Assembly (NCBI RefSeq): GCF_030530945.1
Contig: NZ_JAUMTZ010000002.1
Span: forward strand, 273,954 to 327,712
Source: Kocuria sp.
GTDB lineage: Bacteria > Actinomycetota > Actinomycetes > Actinomycetales > Micrococcaceae
Length of the DNA stretch: 53,759 nt
Direction: 5' to 3'
Notes under the pieces: generated by a model
What the model saw: the letters and a program-made list of their open reading frames with translations, nothing else
Database searches by the model: none
Told to the model about the DNA's origin: nothing
Shown here: positions 7,839 through 15,053 of the stretch, in pieces
Layout of the letters: every line of letters begins with the position of its first letter
How positions within the stretch are numbered: position 1 is the first letter of the stretch
Translations under genes and position numbers: made by a program

Positions 7839-8372
7839 TCAGGAGAGGAGTCGTCCTGCACCGGTGGCGGGGAGCACGCGGGCCACGGCGTAGCGGCCCG
7901 GGCCCGTGAACGCGAGGGCGAGGGCGGCCGCGCCGAGCACCAGGACCAGCTCGATCCCGCCGCCGGAGGCGAAGAACCCGGAGGAGGCGTGCACCAGGAC
8001 CAGCGCGCCGAGCATGTCGAGCGCGAGCAGCAGGCCCACGATGCGGGTCAGCACACCCAGGATCAGGGCAATGCCGCCCACGAGTTCCACCACGGCCGCG
8101 AAGACGGCGGACGCGGCCGGGGCGGGAACACCCATGCCCTCGAAGCTGTCGGTGGTGCCCGCGATCCCCCACTCGGAGACCTTCTGCCAGCCGTGCATCA
8201 CGAAGGTGATGCCCAGGACCACGCGCAGGATGAGCAGACCCAGGGACACGGCGTGCGTGGCGTGGTGCGTCCGGTGGTGCTCGGTGACAGCACCCGCGGA
8301 GGTGGCAGGCGCAGCAGGTGCGGAGTGCTCCGAGGGGAGACGGAAGTCGGTCATGGCAGTTTTACTTGTCAT
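7839..8372 (-). CDS. DoxX family membrane protein
   Basis: A 177-residue protein with a hydrophilic, Ala/His-containing N-terminus (about 40 residues) and four membrane segments. The first helix carries ILRVVLGITFVMHGWQKV, the DoxX signature with a conserved HGWQK, and the later VELVGGIALILGVLTRI and LDMLGALVLVHASSGFF match the rest of the family. DoxX-type proteins are small integral membrane proteins linked to respiratory or thiol stress functions in some bacteria, but the biochemical role is poorly fixed. Two starts are possible, ATG 8372 and ATG 8354; neither has a Shine-Dalgarno sequence. A perfect 10-bp palindrome lies 18 bases upstream of the longer start, overlapping a TTGACG -35-like hexamer, so a repressor may control the gene. 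Confidence 0.8.
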   Translation of the reverse strand: MTSKTAMTDFRLPSEHSAPAAPATSAGAVTEHHRTHHATHAVSLGLLILRVVLGITFVMHGWQKVSEWGIAGTTDSFEGMGVPAPAASAVFAAVVELVGGIALILGVLTRIVGLLLALDMLGALVLVHASSGFFASGGGIELVLVLGAAALALAFTGPGRYAVARVLPATGAGRLLS

Positions 8373-8389
8373 GGAAATAAAAATACTGA

Positions 8390-8399
8390 TGACGCGTCA
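8390..8399. promoter_or_regulatory. Perfect palindrome TGACGCGTCA, likely operator of the DoxX gene
   Basis: TGACGCGTCA is a perfect 10-bp inverted repeat; G/C and T/A also match one and two steps further out after one mismatch. On the minus strand it overlaps TTGACG, a good -35 hexamer. The adjacent stretch to the ATG is AT-rich, unusual for this genome and typical of a promoter. Confidence 0.5.
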
Positions 8400-8524
8400 A
8401 CATAGCAATGCGGATGCATGGGATGTGGTGCATCTCTCCACACGGCAGGGAAACTGCCCCTGCCCGGTGCACCGGGTCGCGTCTCGACACGGCTCCTCGT
8501 ACGCCCCGCAGCAATCTGCCGCCG

Positions 8525-9187
8525 TCAGCGCCGCATCACCGCTCGGGCATCCCCGGTGGCACTGATGGGGACCCCGGCCGGAATGATCGCGTTCACCACG
8601 GGCGGGTGCACCACAGCCGCGAGGGTGACCTGCGCCGTGGTGCCGTCCGCGGAGCCCGTGGGGGCGCCCACCGTGAGGTCGCTGACCTGATGGAACGCGC
8701 CCACGGTGCCCAGATAGCTCGTGGCGGCGCCGGCCACCCCGTCGTTGGTGAGGATGGGCGTGGGCGGTCCGGATCCCGAACGGTCCACGTCCGTGAAGGT
8801 GTCCGCCGCGGCACCGGCCGCCCGGTCCGCGAGGGACTGCAGCTGCCGCTGGCCCACGTACACGCTGGTGATGGCCAGCACGGTGACCACGAGCAGCAGG
8901 GTCACCAGGGCGAACCCGACCAGCACGATGGTCGTCTGTCCGGAGTCCGGGTCCTCCGGGAGAACCTGGGGATTGTTCCCGCGGCTGTTCGCCTTCGCGT
9001 TCGGGGGGCCATCGGTGTTCGGGGGGTCATCGAGGGCCTGGCCCGCGTTCGTGCTCCGGCGACCGCCCGGTGTCCGGTGCGCGTCGGCGTGCGGCGCGGT
9101 TCCCCCGGATAGCTCCCGGACGCTCCGGACATGGCGCACCCGGAGCCAGGCTCTCCCGCCGCCCCCGGCTTCACGCATCCACCTCAC
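8525..9187 (-). CDS. TadE-like secreted/pilus protein (helicase-secretion neighbourhood type)
   Basis: About 220 residues if started at the GTG that overlaps the previous stop (GTGA); ATG 9178 is an alternative. The first 75 residues are hydrophilic and Arg/Gly/Pro/Asn-rich. Then comes DPDSGQTTIVLVGFALVTLLLVVTVLA, a charged stretch followed by one hydrophobic helix, the class III prepilin-like/TadE pattern, and a secreted domain (QRQLQSLADRAAGAAADTFTDVD). This matches actinobacterial TadE-like proteins found next to tad genes (Rv3654c type). It is the last gene of the Tad operon. The role is likely as a minor pilin or pseudopilin. The long N-terminus is unusual, so the true start may be further in. 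Confidence 0.7.
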   Translation of the reverse strand: MRWMREAGGGGRAWLRVRHVRSVRELSGGTAPHADAHRTPGGRRSTNAGQALDDPPNTDGPPNAKANSRGNNPQVLPEDPDSGQTTIVLVGFALVTLLLVVTVLAITSVYVGQRQLQSLADRAAGAAADTFTDVDRSGSGPPTPILTNDGVAGAATSYLGTVGAFHQVSDLTVGAPTGSADGTTAQVTLAAVVHPPVVNAIIPAGVPISATGDARAVMRR

Positions 9188-9633
9188 GAGTACCGCCCCG
9201 AGATGACAGTGACGTCCGAGGACAGGCTGGCCACGTTCGCCGTCACGAAGCCGGGTACCCCGGGGAGGCGGACCGTGACCACCGCGTGCACGGTGGCCAC
9301 AGCACCGGGCGTCTCGCACGAGCCGTCCGAGCAGGACACCGTGACCGTGAGGTCCTCGGGTGCGAAGCCGTGGTCCCGGGCCGCCACCGCCGCGACGTCG
9401 TGAACACCCGCGGCACCGAGGTCCCTGGCCTCCAGCACGGAGACGGCCTGACCGGCCTGCTCGGCGGCCGCGACCACCGCGAAGGACCCGGCCTGCACGC
9501 GGGCCACGGTGACCACCAGGTACATGATGGGGATCAGCAGCAGCAATCCCAGGCCCACGAACTCCACCACGGCGCTGCCGCGGTCCGGATCCTCCGCGGA
9601 GAGCCGGCGCTCACGAGTCCATGTCCACGGCAT
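9184..9633 (-). CDS. TadE family minor pilin-like protein
   Basis: A 149-residue protein. A short charged N-terminus (RRLSAEDPDRGSAVVEFVGLG) leads into one hydrophobic helix (LLLLIPIMYLVVTVARVQAG) and a secreted domain of about 100 residues with two Cys in VSCSDGSCET that could form a disulfide. The GSAVVEF motif with Glu five residues into the hydrophobic stretch is the TadE/prepilin cleavage-type signature. It overlaps the gene before by 23 bases and the next by 4. TadE proteins are pseudopilins needed for Flp pilus assembly or export in other bacteria. Cleavage would require a TadV/CpaA-type peptidase, which is not in this window. Confidence 0.8.
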   Translation of the reverse strand: MPWTWTRERRLSAEDPDRGSAVVEFVGLGLLLLIPIMYLVVTVARVQAGSFAVVAAAEQAGQAVSVLEARDLGAAGVHDVAAVAARDHGFAPEDLTVTVSCSDGSCETPGAVATVHAVVTVRLPGVPGFVTANVASLSSDVTVISGRYS

Positions 9634-10021
9634 GACCGCTCACCTCCAGGGACCTCTGTGGACCGAGAGCCGCCACCACGGGAAGCGGGGCCACCACACG
9701 GATCTCCACCGCGGGCAGCTCCCCCACCCTGGTGCGGGACACCGTGACGTCCTGCGCGTAGCCCTCCCCCACGGTGTCGGCGATGATCCCGCGCGTGCGG
9801 GCGATGCCGTCCTCGTCCGTGCGGTCCGCGAGGCTCGCGTAGCGGGCTTCGGAGGCGGCGGCGTCGATCAGGGTGTTGCGCACGTGGAGCGCAAAGCCCA
9901 CCTGCAGGATCATCCCGAACAGCAGGATGGCCAGGCCCAGGACCATGACGTACTCCGCCACGGCGTTGCCGGCGTCCGGGCCCCGGGAGGAATCAGAGGC
10001 CGGAGACGCGGTCGATGGCAT
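9611..10021 (-). CDS. TadE family minor pilin-like protein
   Basis: A 136-residue protein with DAGNAVAEYVMVLGLAILLFGMILQVGFALHVRNTLIDAAASEARYA: a short polar leader, the AEYV form of the prepilin motif, one membrane helix and the Ala-rich helix common to TadE-like proteins. The remaining 80 residues form the extracytoplasmic domain. It overlaps the end of the pilin gene by 29 bases and the following TadE gene by 23. This suggests translational coupling within one transcript. It is probably a structural or assembly pseudopilin of the Tad apparatus. Confidence 0.8.
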   Translation of the reverse strand: MPSTASPASDSSRGPDAGNAVAEYVMVLGLAILLFGMILQVGFALHVRNTLIDAAASEARYASLADRTDEDGIARTRGIIADTVGEGYAQDVTVSRTRVGELPAVEIRVVAPLPVVAALGPQRSLEVSGHAVDMDS

Positions 10022-10211
10022 CCTGGAACAGCCCCTCCAGTGCCGGACGGGCGATGAGCAGCAGCCCGGCCACGAGCACCGCGGACATCAGCGTCAGCAT
10101 GACCCAGCCGGGCACGTCCCCGCGATCGGGATCGTCCTCCCGGTTGCCTCCGGCGAGCAGCGTGCTCGCCGCCAGCAGCAGGGCCGTCCAGCAGGGCAAC
10201 AGGTACTTCAT
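9993..10211 (-). CDS. Putative Flp-type pilin (small DUF4244-like protein)
   Basis: A 72-residue protein: MKYLLPCWTALLLAASTLLAGG, then a charged segment NREDDPDRGDVPGWV, then a hydrophobic helix MLTLMSAVLVAGLLLIARPALEGLF and a short tail. The RGDVPGWVxxTLM arrangement before the second helix is what I recall from small pilin-like proteins in Micrococcales tad loci. Its place between tadC and the TadE genes is where the major Flp pilin is normally found. AAGGAGACG precedes the ATG by 4-5 bases. Unlike classical Flp pilin it has an additional N-terminal hydrophobic segment, so processing may differ. Confidence 0.65.
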   Translation of the reverse strand: MKYLLPCWTALLLAASTLLAGGNREDDPDRGDVPGWVMLTLMSAVLVAGLLLIARPALEGLFQDAIDRVSGL

Positions 10212-10247
10212 GATCGTCTCCTTCGTTGTGAACAGTCAGGGCTCGTG

Positions 10248-11192
10248 TCAGAACCCGAGGTCGAGAACCGCCAGTCCGGGGAACACCGCGAACACCACGC
10301 TCAGCGGGAGGATGAAGAAGACCACCGGGACGAGCATGGCGATCTCCTTCTTCCCGGCCACCTCCATCAGCACCCGTTTGTCGTGGTCGCGGACGTCCTG
10401 GGCCTGCGCGCGCAGCACGTCCGCGAGCGGTGTGCCCCGTTCGATGGCCACCACGATGCCGTCCACGAACCGCCCGAGCGCCACCACGTCCGTCCTGGCG
10501 GAGAAGTCCTGCAGCGCCGTGGTGAGACCGGAACCGGCACGGGTCTGGGCGAGGACGGCGCGGAACTCTCCGGCGAGCTCGCCCTCGGCCACGCGGCACA
10601 CCCGTTCCAGGGCGCCCACGGTGCTCTCCCCCGCCCCCACGGCGAGCGCCATGAGCTCCGCCACCGCGGGGAACTCCGCGAGCATGCGCTTCTCGCGGCG
10701 CCGGATGCTGCGGGTGAGCGCACCGTTGCGCACCCAGACCCCCGTGCCTGCGCCCAGTACGGTGCCCACGGCCACGATGGCCACGCTGACGTCCGCCCGC
10801 AGCACCAGCAATAGGCCGCAGAGACCGCCTGCTGCGGCACCGAGAACGGCGCACACCACCTGCTCGGCGCGGTAGTCCATCACGTCTCTGCGGGAACCGT
10901 CCCGGACCAGGCGCCGCCCGAGGACCTCGGCGTTGGCGAACAGCGGGGCGGCACGTCGCAGGATCCACTCCATCGCGACGCCACCGGCCGCCCCCGTGAG
11001 GGACCGCCCGCGGTCCCGGCGCGAGGTCCAGGGACCACCTCCCAGTGCACTGGTGAGCTCGGCCGCGCGCAGCTGCGGCGCGATGCGGTCCGCGAAGGTG
11101 GGTGCTCCCACGGCCTTGGCGGCGTTGAGGACGAGCCACAGCCCGAGGGCCAGGACGAGACCCAGCAGGCCCGCGGTCACGGTGACGTTCAT
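10248..11192 (-). CDS. tadC: Tad pilus assembly protein TadC (T2SS F family)
   Basis: A 314-residue platform protein with an N-terminal membrane helix, a second pair of helices in the middle (VVCAVLGAAAGGLCGLLLVL, VAIVAVGTVLGAGTGVWV), a cytoplasmic helical GspF domain (LAEFPAVAELMALAVGAGESTVGALERV ... ARTDVVALGRFVDGIVVAIERGTPLADVLRAQAQDVRDHDKRVLME) and a C-terminal helix pair. TadB and TadC form the inner-membrane platform on which the TadA motor acts. It overlaps tadB by 4 bases (ATGA) and ends 36 bases before the pilin start. Confidence 0.88.
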   Translation of the reverse strand: MNVTVTAGLLGLVLALGLWLVLNAAKAVGAPTFADRIAPQLRAAELTSALGGGPWTSRRDRGRSLTGAAGGVAMEWILRRAAPLFANAEVLGRRLVRDGSRRDVMDYRAEQVVCAVLGAAAGGLCGLLLVLRADVSVAIVAVGTVLGAGTGVWVRNGALTRSIRRREKRMLAEFPAVAELMALAVGAGESTVGALERVCRVAEGELAGEFRAVLAQTRAGSGLTTALQDFSARTDVVALGRFVDGIVVAIERGTPLADVLRAQAQDVRDHDKRVLMEVAGKKEIAMLVPVVFFILPLSVVFAVFPGLAVLDLGF

Positions 11193-12046
11193 CGCAGCAC
11201 CCGCCGTTCAGCGGGCAGGGCGCCGAGGCGCAGCATGAGCTGGTAGGCCAGCACCGAGACGGCGAGCCCGCCGATCAGCACCGCAGCCCCGGCAAGGGTG
11301 TTGTACGCGGCCACGGCGGCAGGCTGGGTGGCCATCAGTCCGAGGATCAGCCACGGTGCGGCCACGGACAGGCGCGCGGCGTTCACCGTCCAGGACTGGC
11401 GCGCCTCCAGTTCGCTGCGGGTGCGCTCGTTCTCCCGCAGGAACTCCGAGAGCGTCCCGAGCAGCCGCCCCAGGTCGGTGCCGCCTACCTCGCGGGTGAC
11501 CCGCAGCGCCTCCACGATGTTGTCCGCCACGGGATCCGCGAGCCGGTTCTTGAGCATGGTCAGGGAGCCGTGGAGCTGTCCGCTCGCGCGGTAGTCCGCG
11601 GCGAAGCGCGCGAAGGCCGGCCGCAGGGGCTCCGGACCGCGGTACTGCAACTGCATGAGCGCCTCCGGCAGCCCCATGCCCGCGCGGATCGCGGAGCGCA
11701 GGTGGTCCACCACGTCCGGCCACACCTCCCGCAGCACCGCGGTGCGCCGCCGGGCGCGGTGGCGCACGAACCAGAGGGGCACGAACAGGGTCACCAGGAA
11801 CACGCACAGCCCGAACACCGCCGCGGAGGTCACCGCCAGGATGAGCACCCCGGCGATGGTGGCCAGCAGCAGGCTCACCCCCACGAACGCGCCGGGCGAG
11901 ACACCCGGCAGGTCCGCCTGCAGCAGCAGGGTGCGGAACCTGCCCGTCCGCGCGTGCCGGGTGCGCATGACCGGAGAACGACCCCAGAAGGACCACCAGA
12001 TGAGGAACATGCCGACCCCCAGCACTGCTCCGACCAGCGCGCTCAC
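11189..12046 (-). CDS. tadB: Tad pilus assembly protein TadB (T2SS F family)
   Basis: A 285-residue GspF-family membrane protein: one N-terminal helix (LVGAVLGVGMFLIWWSFWG), two further helices around 60-110, a soluble helical domain (EVWPDVVDHLRSAIRAGMGLPEALMQLQYRGPEPLRPAF ... ELEARQSWTVNAARLSVAAPWLILGLM), and a C-terminal helix. This is the first half of the TadB-TadC platform. The start is GTG overlapping the tadA stop as GTGA, which implies translational coupling. Confidence 0.87.
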   Translation of the reverse strand: MSALVGAVLGVGMFLIWWSFWGRSPVMRTRHARTGRFRTLLLQADLPGVSPGAFVGVSLLLATIAGVLILAVTSAAVFGLCVFLVTLFVPLWFVRHRARRRTAVLREVWPDVVDHLRSAIRAGMGLPEALMQLQYRGPEPLRPAFARFAADYRASGQLHGSLTMLKNRLADPVADNIVEALRVTREVGGTDLGRLLGTLSEFLRENERTRSELEARQSWTVNAARLSVAAPWLILGLMATQPAAVAAYNTLAGAAVLIGGLAVSVLAYQLMLRLGALPAERRVLR

Positions 12047-13518
12047 GACGCCGCCCTCCCGCCGTCACGGGCCGCGGCCCGGTTCCGGGACCCGGAGCGG
12101 TTGCGCCGGGTCCCCTGCGCTCCCGAGGGGTCCTTTCCCGCCGCTGGCCGGGGCGCTGCCGGGGTTCCCCCGGATGCCCCAGCGCGATCCCGTTCCACGG
12201 TGTCCCCCGCGTGGACCTGCGCCTCGGACGTGGTGACCCGCTCGGAGGGGCGCTGCCGCGCGGTGGGGTGAGCGGCGTCGTCGTCGTGGATGAGGGCTGC
12301 GGGGGTGTGGCCGGCGCGCACGAACTTCTCCGCGGCGGGGACCTCCGAGGCCACGGGCCGCAGGGTGCCGTCCTGGAGCCGGAAGATCGGGTAGGTCTCG
12401 ATGACACCGTTCTCCACGCGGTTGCCGATGCCCAGGATCTCCGCGACGTAGCGGTGGCCCGTGGGGTCGCGGTGGCAGTGCACCACCAGGTCGAAGCACG
12501 AGGCGACGGTGGGGACCACGAACGCGCTGCTGATGTTCTCCCCGGCGAGCAGGGGAAGGGTGCAGATCTTGGTCACGGCGTCCCGTGCGGAGTTGGCGTG
12601 CAGGGAGCACATCCCGGGCAGCCCGGCGTTCAGGGCGATGAGCATGTCCAGGCTCTCGGCCTCGCGCACCTCCCCCACCACCAGGCGGTCCGGGCGCATC
12701 CGCAGCGCCTCCTTCACGAGCCGCCGCAGCGGGATCTCGCCGGTGCCCTCCAGATTCGCCTGGCGGCACTGCATCCCCACGACGTCGCGCAGCGCCACCT
12801 TGAGCTCGAAGACCTCCTCCACCGTGACCACCCGCTCCCGCGCTCCGATGGCCGCGCAGAGGCAGTTGAGCATGGTGGTCTTCCCGGCCTGGGTGGCGCC
12901 CGAGACCAGGATGTTGAGCCCGGAGTCCACCGCGGCGTTCAGGAAGTCCGCGGCCTGCACGGTGAGGGAGCCCAGGGCCACCAGGTCCTGGAGCCGGCGG
13001 GCGCGCGCCACGAACTTGCGGATGTTCACGGCCCAGTGGGCGCGGGTGACGTCCGGGATCACCACGTGCAGCCGAGAACCGTCCGGGAGGGAGGCGTCCA
13101 CGAACGGCGAGCTGAGGTCCAGGCGCCGCCCGGAGGACTTCAGCATCCGCTCCACCAGCGTGCGCACGTGGGACTCGCTCAGCACGAGACTCGTGAGCTC
13201 CGACTCCCCGCCGCGCGCCACGTAGATCTCCGACGGACCGTTGATCCAGATCTCCTCGACCTCGGGATCGTCCAGGTACGGCTGCAGTGGCCCGTACCCC
13301 GCCACGAGGTCCAGCACCGCCTTGCACGCCGCGTCCAGGTCCTGGACCCGGGGCATGCCCGTGCGCGCCGAGCGCAGGTCGTACTCCGCCACCGCGGAGG
13401 CCACGAGCTGGCGGGTGGGCTCCACCTGCAGCAGCGGGTCCACCCCGCTGCGGCGGATCTGCTCGCGCACGTCCGCCTCGATCAGCCCGATCGCATCTTC
13501 GGTCACACCGGTGGCCAT
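12043..13518 (-). CDS. tadA: Tad pilus motor ATPase TadA (CpaF family)
   Basis: A 491-residue secretion ATPase that powers pilin assembly on the TadB/TadC platform. The N-terminal domain (about 1-130) includes GYGPLQPYLDDPEVEEIWINGP, the CpaF hallmark. Walker A is GATQAGKTT at 207-215, an Asp box region follows (VVTVEEVFELK), and a Walker B-like segment is LRMRPDRLVVGEVREAE; SLHANSARDAV is the His box. These are the type II/IV secretion ATPase motifs. The last 100 residues (from about 390) are a Pro/Ala/Arg-rich tail absent from most CpaF proteins. GGGGAG lies 2-3 bases before the ATG. This is the first gene of a seven-gene operon with overlapping ends. No TadZ or CpaB is present next to it; those are at 31.2-33.4 kb. 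Confidence 0.92.
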   Translation of the reverse strand: MATGVTEDAIGLIEADVREQIRRSGVDPLLQVEPTRQLVASAVAEYDLRSARTGMPRVQDLDAACKAVLDLVAGYGPLQPYLDDPEVEEIWINGPSEIYVARGGESELTSLVLSESHVRTLVERMLKSSGRRLDLSSPFVDASLPDGSRLHVVIPDVTRAHWAVNIRKFVARARRLQDLVALGSLTVQAADFLNAAVDSGLNILVSGATQAGKTTMLNCLCAAIGARERVVTVEEVFELKVALRDVVGMQCRQANLEGTGEIPLRRLVKEALRMRPDRLVVGEVREAESLDMLIALNAGLPGMCSLHANSARDAVTKICTLPLLAGENISSAFVVPTVASCFDLVVHCHRDPTGHRYVAEILGIGNRVENGVIETYPIFRLQDGTLRPVASEVPAAEKFVRAGHTPAALIHDDDAAHPTARQRPSERVTTSEAQVHAGDTVERDRAGASGGTPAAPRPAAGKDPSGAQGTRRNRSGSRNRAAARDGGRAAS

Positions 13519-13570
13519 GTCTCCCCCTGGGGTTCCCCCGAACCCGTCACTGCCTGGTCATCTCTGGGGA

Positions 13571-13576
13571 ACGCTA
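13571..13576 (-). promoter_or_regulatory. Possible -10 element of the tad operon
   Basis: TAGCGT (minus strand) fits TAnnnT, 52 bases upstream of the tadA ATG, within a short AT-richer stretch. No convincing -35 is seen. Confidence 0.3.
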
Positions 13577-13726
13577 GGGGAAAATCGGGGCGCTGGACAC
13601 GGTCCGAGCGGGCTTCTGTGGATAATCCCGCTGACCTGCGCCGACACCTCGAGTGGCGCATGTCATGCTCGGACGCAGAATGCATCCACATGGAAAGCGC
13701 AGGGTTTCCCCAGCGACTCGCCAGGC

Positions 13727-14212
13727 TCAGACGGCCGTGGAACCCCCGCGGGTGGCGTCGTGGTCAGCATCCGGGCCGACGGGGCCGGTGTGGGGCACGT
13801 CCACCGGACGCGTGGTCGGCGACGCCGCGGCGAAGGTGCGGACCGAGGCGCGGTCCGCGTGGGCGGCGTCGGCCTCCCAGGGCTTCTCCGCCTCCGCGAT
13901 GGCGATGTGGCGTGCCAGGCGGGTGATGCTGACCTCCTCGTCACGGCGGTGCTGGGCTGCGGTGTACTGCGAGACCATGAACAGCACCACCAGCGCATAG
14001 AGCACCAGGTCGGTGCCGCGGCCGATGCCGAGAAGACGCGCCGCGTGCGACACCAGGTTCGGGATCAGGATGGACACGGCCGCGAAGAGGAAGAACGCCA
14101 CGGCGGACAGCCGCCGGATGGCCTGGTGTTTGGCGTTGGCCCCGCCGCGCACCAGAGTGAGAGCGCCGTAGGCCACGGCCAGGATGAGGATGATCTGAAC
14201 CACGATGGTCAT
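13727..14212 (-). CDS. DUF2304 membrane protein, partner of the GT2 enzyme
   Basis: A 161-residue protein with an N-terminal helix (MTIVVQIILILAVAYGALTLV), a second (LSAVAFFLFAAVSILIPNL) and a third (DLVLYALVVLFMVSQYTAAQ), then a soluble tail. This is the DUF2304 layout; such proteins very often follow a polyprenyl-type GT2 glycosyltransferase, as here, where the gap is only 12 bases. The soluble C-terminus (about 60 residues) is Asp/His/Pro-rich. The function is not known to me; coupling suggests membrane anchoring or cofactor role for the glycosyltransferase. Confidence 0.8.
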   Translation of the reverse strand: MTIVVQIILILAVAYGALTLVRGGANAKHQAIRRLSAVAFFLFAAVSILIPNLVSHAARLLGIGRGTDLVLYALVVLFMVSQYTAAQHRRDEEVSITRLARHIAIAEAEKPWEADAAHADRASVRTFAAASPTTRPVDVPHTGPVGPDADHDATRGGSTAV

Positions 14213-14224
14213 GCGTGCGCCCCG

Positions 14225-14899
14225 CTACTTCACGAACAGTTCGGCCAGGATGTTCACGCCGTTGAGCAGGGACTGGCCCTTGCCGCGCGAATAGTCGGTG
14301 TAGATGATCTCCACGGGGTGCTCCACCCACCGGGGCTGCAGCTCCGCGAAGCGGTTGACGATCTCGGAGGCGTGCGCCATGCGGTTCTGCTTCAGGTGCA
14401 GCCTGGCCACCGTGTCCCGGTTGATGGCCCGCAGGCCGTTGTGCGCGTCCGAGAGGTCCATGCCGCTCGTGAACCTGGAGACGAACGCGGCGGTGCGCAG
14501 CACCAGGCGCTTGAGCGTGGAGACCTGGGTGCGGTCGTCCAGAAAACGTGACCCCAGGACCACCTCGGCCTCACCCGAGCGGATGCGCTGGACCATGTCG
14601 TACGCATCGACCACACGGTGCTGACCGTCCGAGTCGAAGGTGACCACGCAGTCCATGTCCGGGTCCTGCAGCGCGTACTCGAAACCGGTCTGCAGCGCCG
14701 CCCCCTGACCCAGGTTGATGGGGTGCTGGACCACCACCGCCCCGGCCTCCCGGCAGATCCGGGCGGAGTCGTCACGGGAGCCGTCGTCCACGCACACCAC
14801 GTGCGGGAAGGTCTCCCGGAGGGTCTCCAGGACCTCCCCCACCACTTCGGCCTCGTTGTACACGGGCATCACAATCCACGCTCGACTCACGGCGCCCAT
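14225..14899 (-). CDS. GT2 family glycosyltransferase (polyprenyl-phosphate sugar transferase type)
   Basis: A 224-residue GT-A fold enzyme: IVMPVYNEAEVVGEVLETL at the N-terminus, CVDDGSRDDSA for nucleotide-sugar binding, NLGQGAALQTGF, and VTFDSDGQHRV with the metal-binding DxD. These match the DPM1/GtrB-like group that load a sugar onto polyprenyl phosphate on the inner face of the membrane. No C-terminal membrane helices are present, but the next gene (DUF2304) supplies three. The start at ATG 14899 is chosen because it is the first plausible start before the conserved strand; GTG 14890 is possible, and no clear Shine-Dalgarno is seen for either. It is divergent from the large DUF6541-like membrane protein. 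Confidence 0.85.
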   Translation of the reverse strand: MGAVSRAWIVMPVYNEAEVVGEVLETLRETFPHVVCVDDGSRDDSARICREAGAVVVQHPINLGQGAALQTGFEYALQDPDMDCVVTFDSDGQHRVVDAYDMVQRIRSGEAEVVLGSRFLDDRTQVSTLKRLVLRTAAFVSRFTSGMDLSDAHNGLRAINRDTVARLHLKQNRMAHASEIVNRFAELQPRWVEHPVEIIYTDYSRGKGQSLLNGVNILAELFVK

Positions 14900-15004
14900 T
14901 GTTCCACAGGGTGAAGGGGAGTCCCTGGCGGGCACCTCCAGCCCAGTCCGCGGACCCTGCAGAGTTCCGTCAGCCCTCTCGGGGGACTCCTTGAGCCCCG
15001 ACGA

Positions 15005-15010
15005 TATACT
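15005..15010 (+). promoter_or_regulatory. -10 element for the DUF6541-like gene
   Basis: TATACT is close to consensus, 44 bases before the TTG start, in the 154-base gap between divergent genes. A -35 at the right spacing is not evident. Confidence 0.45.
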
Positions 15011-15053
15011 GCGTCAGATCCTCCATCTCCCCCCCCTGTCGAAGGAAACGCGT

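Noticed and set aside
8443..8463. GGCAGGG/CCCCTGCC hairpin as terminator of the tad operon
   Set aside because: The stem is short and bulged, with no T-tract on the minus strand, so support is too weak.
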